Source: Erythrobacter sp.
Lineage (GTDB): Bacteria > Pseudomonadota > Alphaproteobacteria > Sphingomonadales > Sphingomonadaceae
Length of the DNA: 64,000 nt
NCBI RefSeq assembly: GCF_024305245.1
Contig: NZ_JAMWYX010000002.1
Coordinates: 124,001-188,000 of the forward strand
Reading direction: 5' to 3'
Below, piece by piece: positions 62,265 to 64,000 of the stretch; position 1 is the first letter of the stretch, and each line of letters starts with the position of its first letter. The notes under the pieces are model-generated. The model saw nothing but the letters and a program-made list of their open reading frames with translations. It was not told the origin of the DNA and did not search any database. The position numbers and the translations under genes were made by a program.

Positions 62265-64000
62265 TGGCCGACAACCCCAATCCCAATATCGACGAAGTGG
62301 GCGCCGCGCCCGCGCCGGAAACGCCGGTCAAGAAGAAGGGCGTGAAGCGCCGCATCTTCCTCGTCGGCAGCGCGCTGCTGGTGGGCGGCGGCGTGTTCGG
62401 CCTGTACTGGACAGACAGCGACGCGCGGGCCCGCGCCAAGGCGCTGACCACCGGCGATGGCGAGCACAATTTCCTCAGCTGGATGAAGATCGCCGAGGAT
62501 GACATCGTCACGCTGTTCTCGCCGCATATCGACATGGGGCAGGGCACCCACACCGCGCTCGGCCAGATGCTGGCGGACGAGCTCGATGCCGATTGGAGCA
62601 AGCTCAAGATCGAGCAGGCGCCGTCCGATATCGCCTTTTCCAACACCGCGCTGGTGCAGAGCTTCCTTGGCGAGATGACCGGCTATCCCGGCGTCATCAA
62701 CGCGCTGCCTGCGGCGGTGATCGGGATGTTGACGCGTTCGCAGAAGATCCAGATCACCGGCGGTTCGTCGGCAGTGCGCTTTACCGGACAGGGCGGAATG
62801 CGCGTGGTCGGCGCGGCGGTGCGGCTTGCGCTGATAGAGGAAGCGGCGGATCGTCTCGGCGTTCCTGCCAGCGAATTGACCACGGCCGACAGCGCGGTGA
62901 CGCACGCCGCATCGGGCCGCAGCCTGCGTTACGGCGAATTGGCGGCAGGCGCGGCGGAACGATCGCTCGACAGCGCGCCGACACTCAAATCGCGCAAGGA
63001 TTACAAGCTGATCGGCAAGCCTGTGGCCCGGATCGACATCCCCGCCAAGGTGGATGGCAGTGCGGTGTACGGGATCGATCTCACGCTTCCGGATATGCGC
63101 GTGGCGACCATCGCGGCGGCTCCGGTGCGCGGGGGCAAGCTGGAATCGGTCGACCAGGCGCCCGCGCTGGCGGTGGCCGGGGTGGAGAAGGTGGTGACGC
63201 TCGATGACGCGGTGATCGTCATCGCCAAGGGGTATTGGCAGGCGCTCAAGGGCTTGCAGGCGCTGTCGCCCAAGTTCACCGATGGCGGTAGCAGCGCAAT
63301 GTCGACCGCCTCGGTCTACGCCGCGCAAGCCAAGCTGCGCGAAGCCGGGAAGCCCGATGCCGAAGCGGGTGCGGGCGATGTCGATGCCGCGCTGACGGCG
63401 GCGGGCGATGCAGCCATCACCGCCGATTTCCGGACGCCGTTCCTCCACCACGCGATGATGGAGCCGTTTGCGCTCACCGCGCATTTCAAGGACGGCAAGC
63501 TCCACCTGTGGGGCGGCTTGCAGGACCCGATCGGCGCGCGTGACCGGGCGGCCAAGGCGGCCGGGCTGGAGATGGACGACGTGATCTTCAACCCGATGAT
63601 CATGGGCGGCGGCTTCGGCAGGCGTTTCCCCGGCGTGACCGAGATCATCGATCAGGCAGCGCTGCTGGCAATGCAGGTGCCCTATCCGGTCAAGCTGATC
63701 TGGAGCCGTGAGGAAGAGGTGCGCCACGGCACCTACCGTCCGCAAACCTCGGCCCGGCTGACCGCTGCGCTCGGCGACGACGGCCGCATTGCGGCATGGC
63801 GCAGCGACTTTGTGCAGGGCGAGGATTCCGAAAGCGAGGCCGGGTTCATCTATGATGTGCCCGCGACATCGCGCCGCCATTTCGCTTACAAGTCGAACCA
63901 GATCGACGGCCCGTGGCGATCGGTCAATTCGACTCAGGTCGGCTTCTACAACGAGAGCTTTATCGACGAGCTGGCTCATGCCGCGGGCGAAGACCCGTAC
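62261..64000 (+). CDS. molybdopterin-binding subunit of a molybdenum hydroxylase (IorB-like), cut by the window end
   Basis: At least 580 aa, open to the last base, so the 3' part is missing. ATG 62261 (or 62264) after AGGGAGAGG. The N terminus [23 protein letters not shown] is a Tat signal. [49 protein letters not shown] and [14 protein letters not shown] are molybdopterin-dependent hydroxylase motifs of the isoquinoline 1-oxidoreductase beta/membrane-linked aldehyde oxidase type. It oxidises N-heterocycles or aldehydes in the periplasm; the catalytic Glu near the C terminus is beyond the window. Confidence 0.9.
   Translation, partial: MMADNPNPNIDEVGAAPAPETPVKKKGVKRRIFLVGSALLVGGGVFGLYWTDSDARARAKALTTGDGEHNFLSWMKIAEDDIVTLFSPHIDMGQGTHTALGQMLADELDADWSKLKIEQAPSDIAFSNTALVQSFLGEMTGYPGVINALPAAVIGMLTRSQKIQITGGSSAVRFTGQGGMRVVGAAVRLALIEEAADRLGVPASELTTADSAVTHAASGRSLRYGELAAGAAERSLDSAPTLKSRKDYKLIGKPVARIDIPAKVDGSAVYGIDLTLPDMRVATIAAAPVRGGKLESVDQAPALAVAGVEKVVTLDDAVIVIAKGYWQALKGLQALSPKFTDGGSSAMSTASVYAAQAKLREAGKPDAEAGAGDVDAALTAAGDAAITADFRTPFLHHAMMEPFALTAHFKDGKLHLWGGLQDPIGARDRAAKAAGLEMDDVIFNPMIMGGGFGRRFPGVTEIIDQAALLAMQVPYPVKLIWSREEEVRHGTYRPQTSARLTAALGDDGRIAAWRSDFVQGEDSESEAGFIYDVPATSRRHFAYKSNQIDGPWRSVNSTQVGFYNESFIDELAHAAGEDPY

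Overview
This is a GC-rich, gene-dense alphaproteobacterial chromosome segment, most likely from a Sphingomonadales/Erythrobacteraceae-type organism. The reasons are its TonB-dependent receptor locus, HWE histidine kinase, DUF885 protein, Tat-exported periplasmic enzymes, ABC permease/M1-aminopeptidase fusion, and operons packed with 4-nt ATGA/GTGA overlaps. I saw no rRNA, tRNA or CRISPR array. A consensus parS (ParB) site at 34000-34015 suggests the window lies in the origin-proximal part of a chromosome, or on a ParABS-carrying chromid.

Layout. 1-416: recombinase relic and a repeat/hairpin. 450-3277: a LuxR-type response regulator and a 7TM histidine kinase whose genes overlap tail to tail. 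3367-7346 (minus): five-gene envelope cluster of COG3014-like, LpoB-like, a 42-aa lipoprotein, YcfL/DUF1425-like and an unknown secreted protein. 7728-14379 (minus): scavenging region with TauE/SafE, a Tat-exported aminotransferase, a 55-aa membrane peptide, an NCS1 permease, a POT transporter and an AmpG-like MFS protein. 14620-16992: HWE kinase. 17453-24142: DUF885 protein, then a divergent block of exported truncated haemoglobin plus DUF3034 (minus) and cupredoxin plus GGDEF-EAL (plus). 24209-27746: IS6 relic, then a trypsin-type autotransporter. 27974-33893: ZntB-like transporter, CoA-transferase, TetR, haloalkane dehalogenase, DUF1330 and sulfatase. 34000-40252: parS and a 5-oxoproline operon. 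40387-44888: ABC ATPase and ABC-permease/M1 fusion. 44893-54726: dctD-dctB divergent from dctA-esterase-TonB receptor-M14 carboxypeptidase. 54740-60828: PAS kinase, a degenerate isocitrate-dehydrogenase-fold protein with an ArsR regulator, and a second ArsR with beta carbonic anhydrase and SulP. 60983-64000: VIT-family transporter and a molybdenum hydroxylase pair cut by the window edge.

The overall theme is uptake and catabolism of organic acids, peptides and amino acids (DctA, TonB receptor, M14, POT, M1, 5-oxoprolinase), with several signalling proteins. The points I find most interesting are: the DctD homologue without a recognisable GAFTGA loop next to an intact tandem DctD-type operator; the exported haemoglobin/cupredoxin/c-di-GMP locus; the haloalkane dehalogenase that appears to start at ATC and sits beside paired TetR operators; the catalytically dead IDH-fold protein; two small proteins (42 and 55 aa) embedded in operons; and the parS site.
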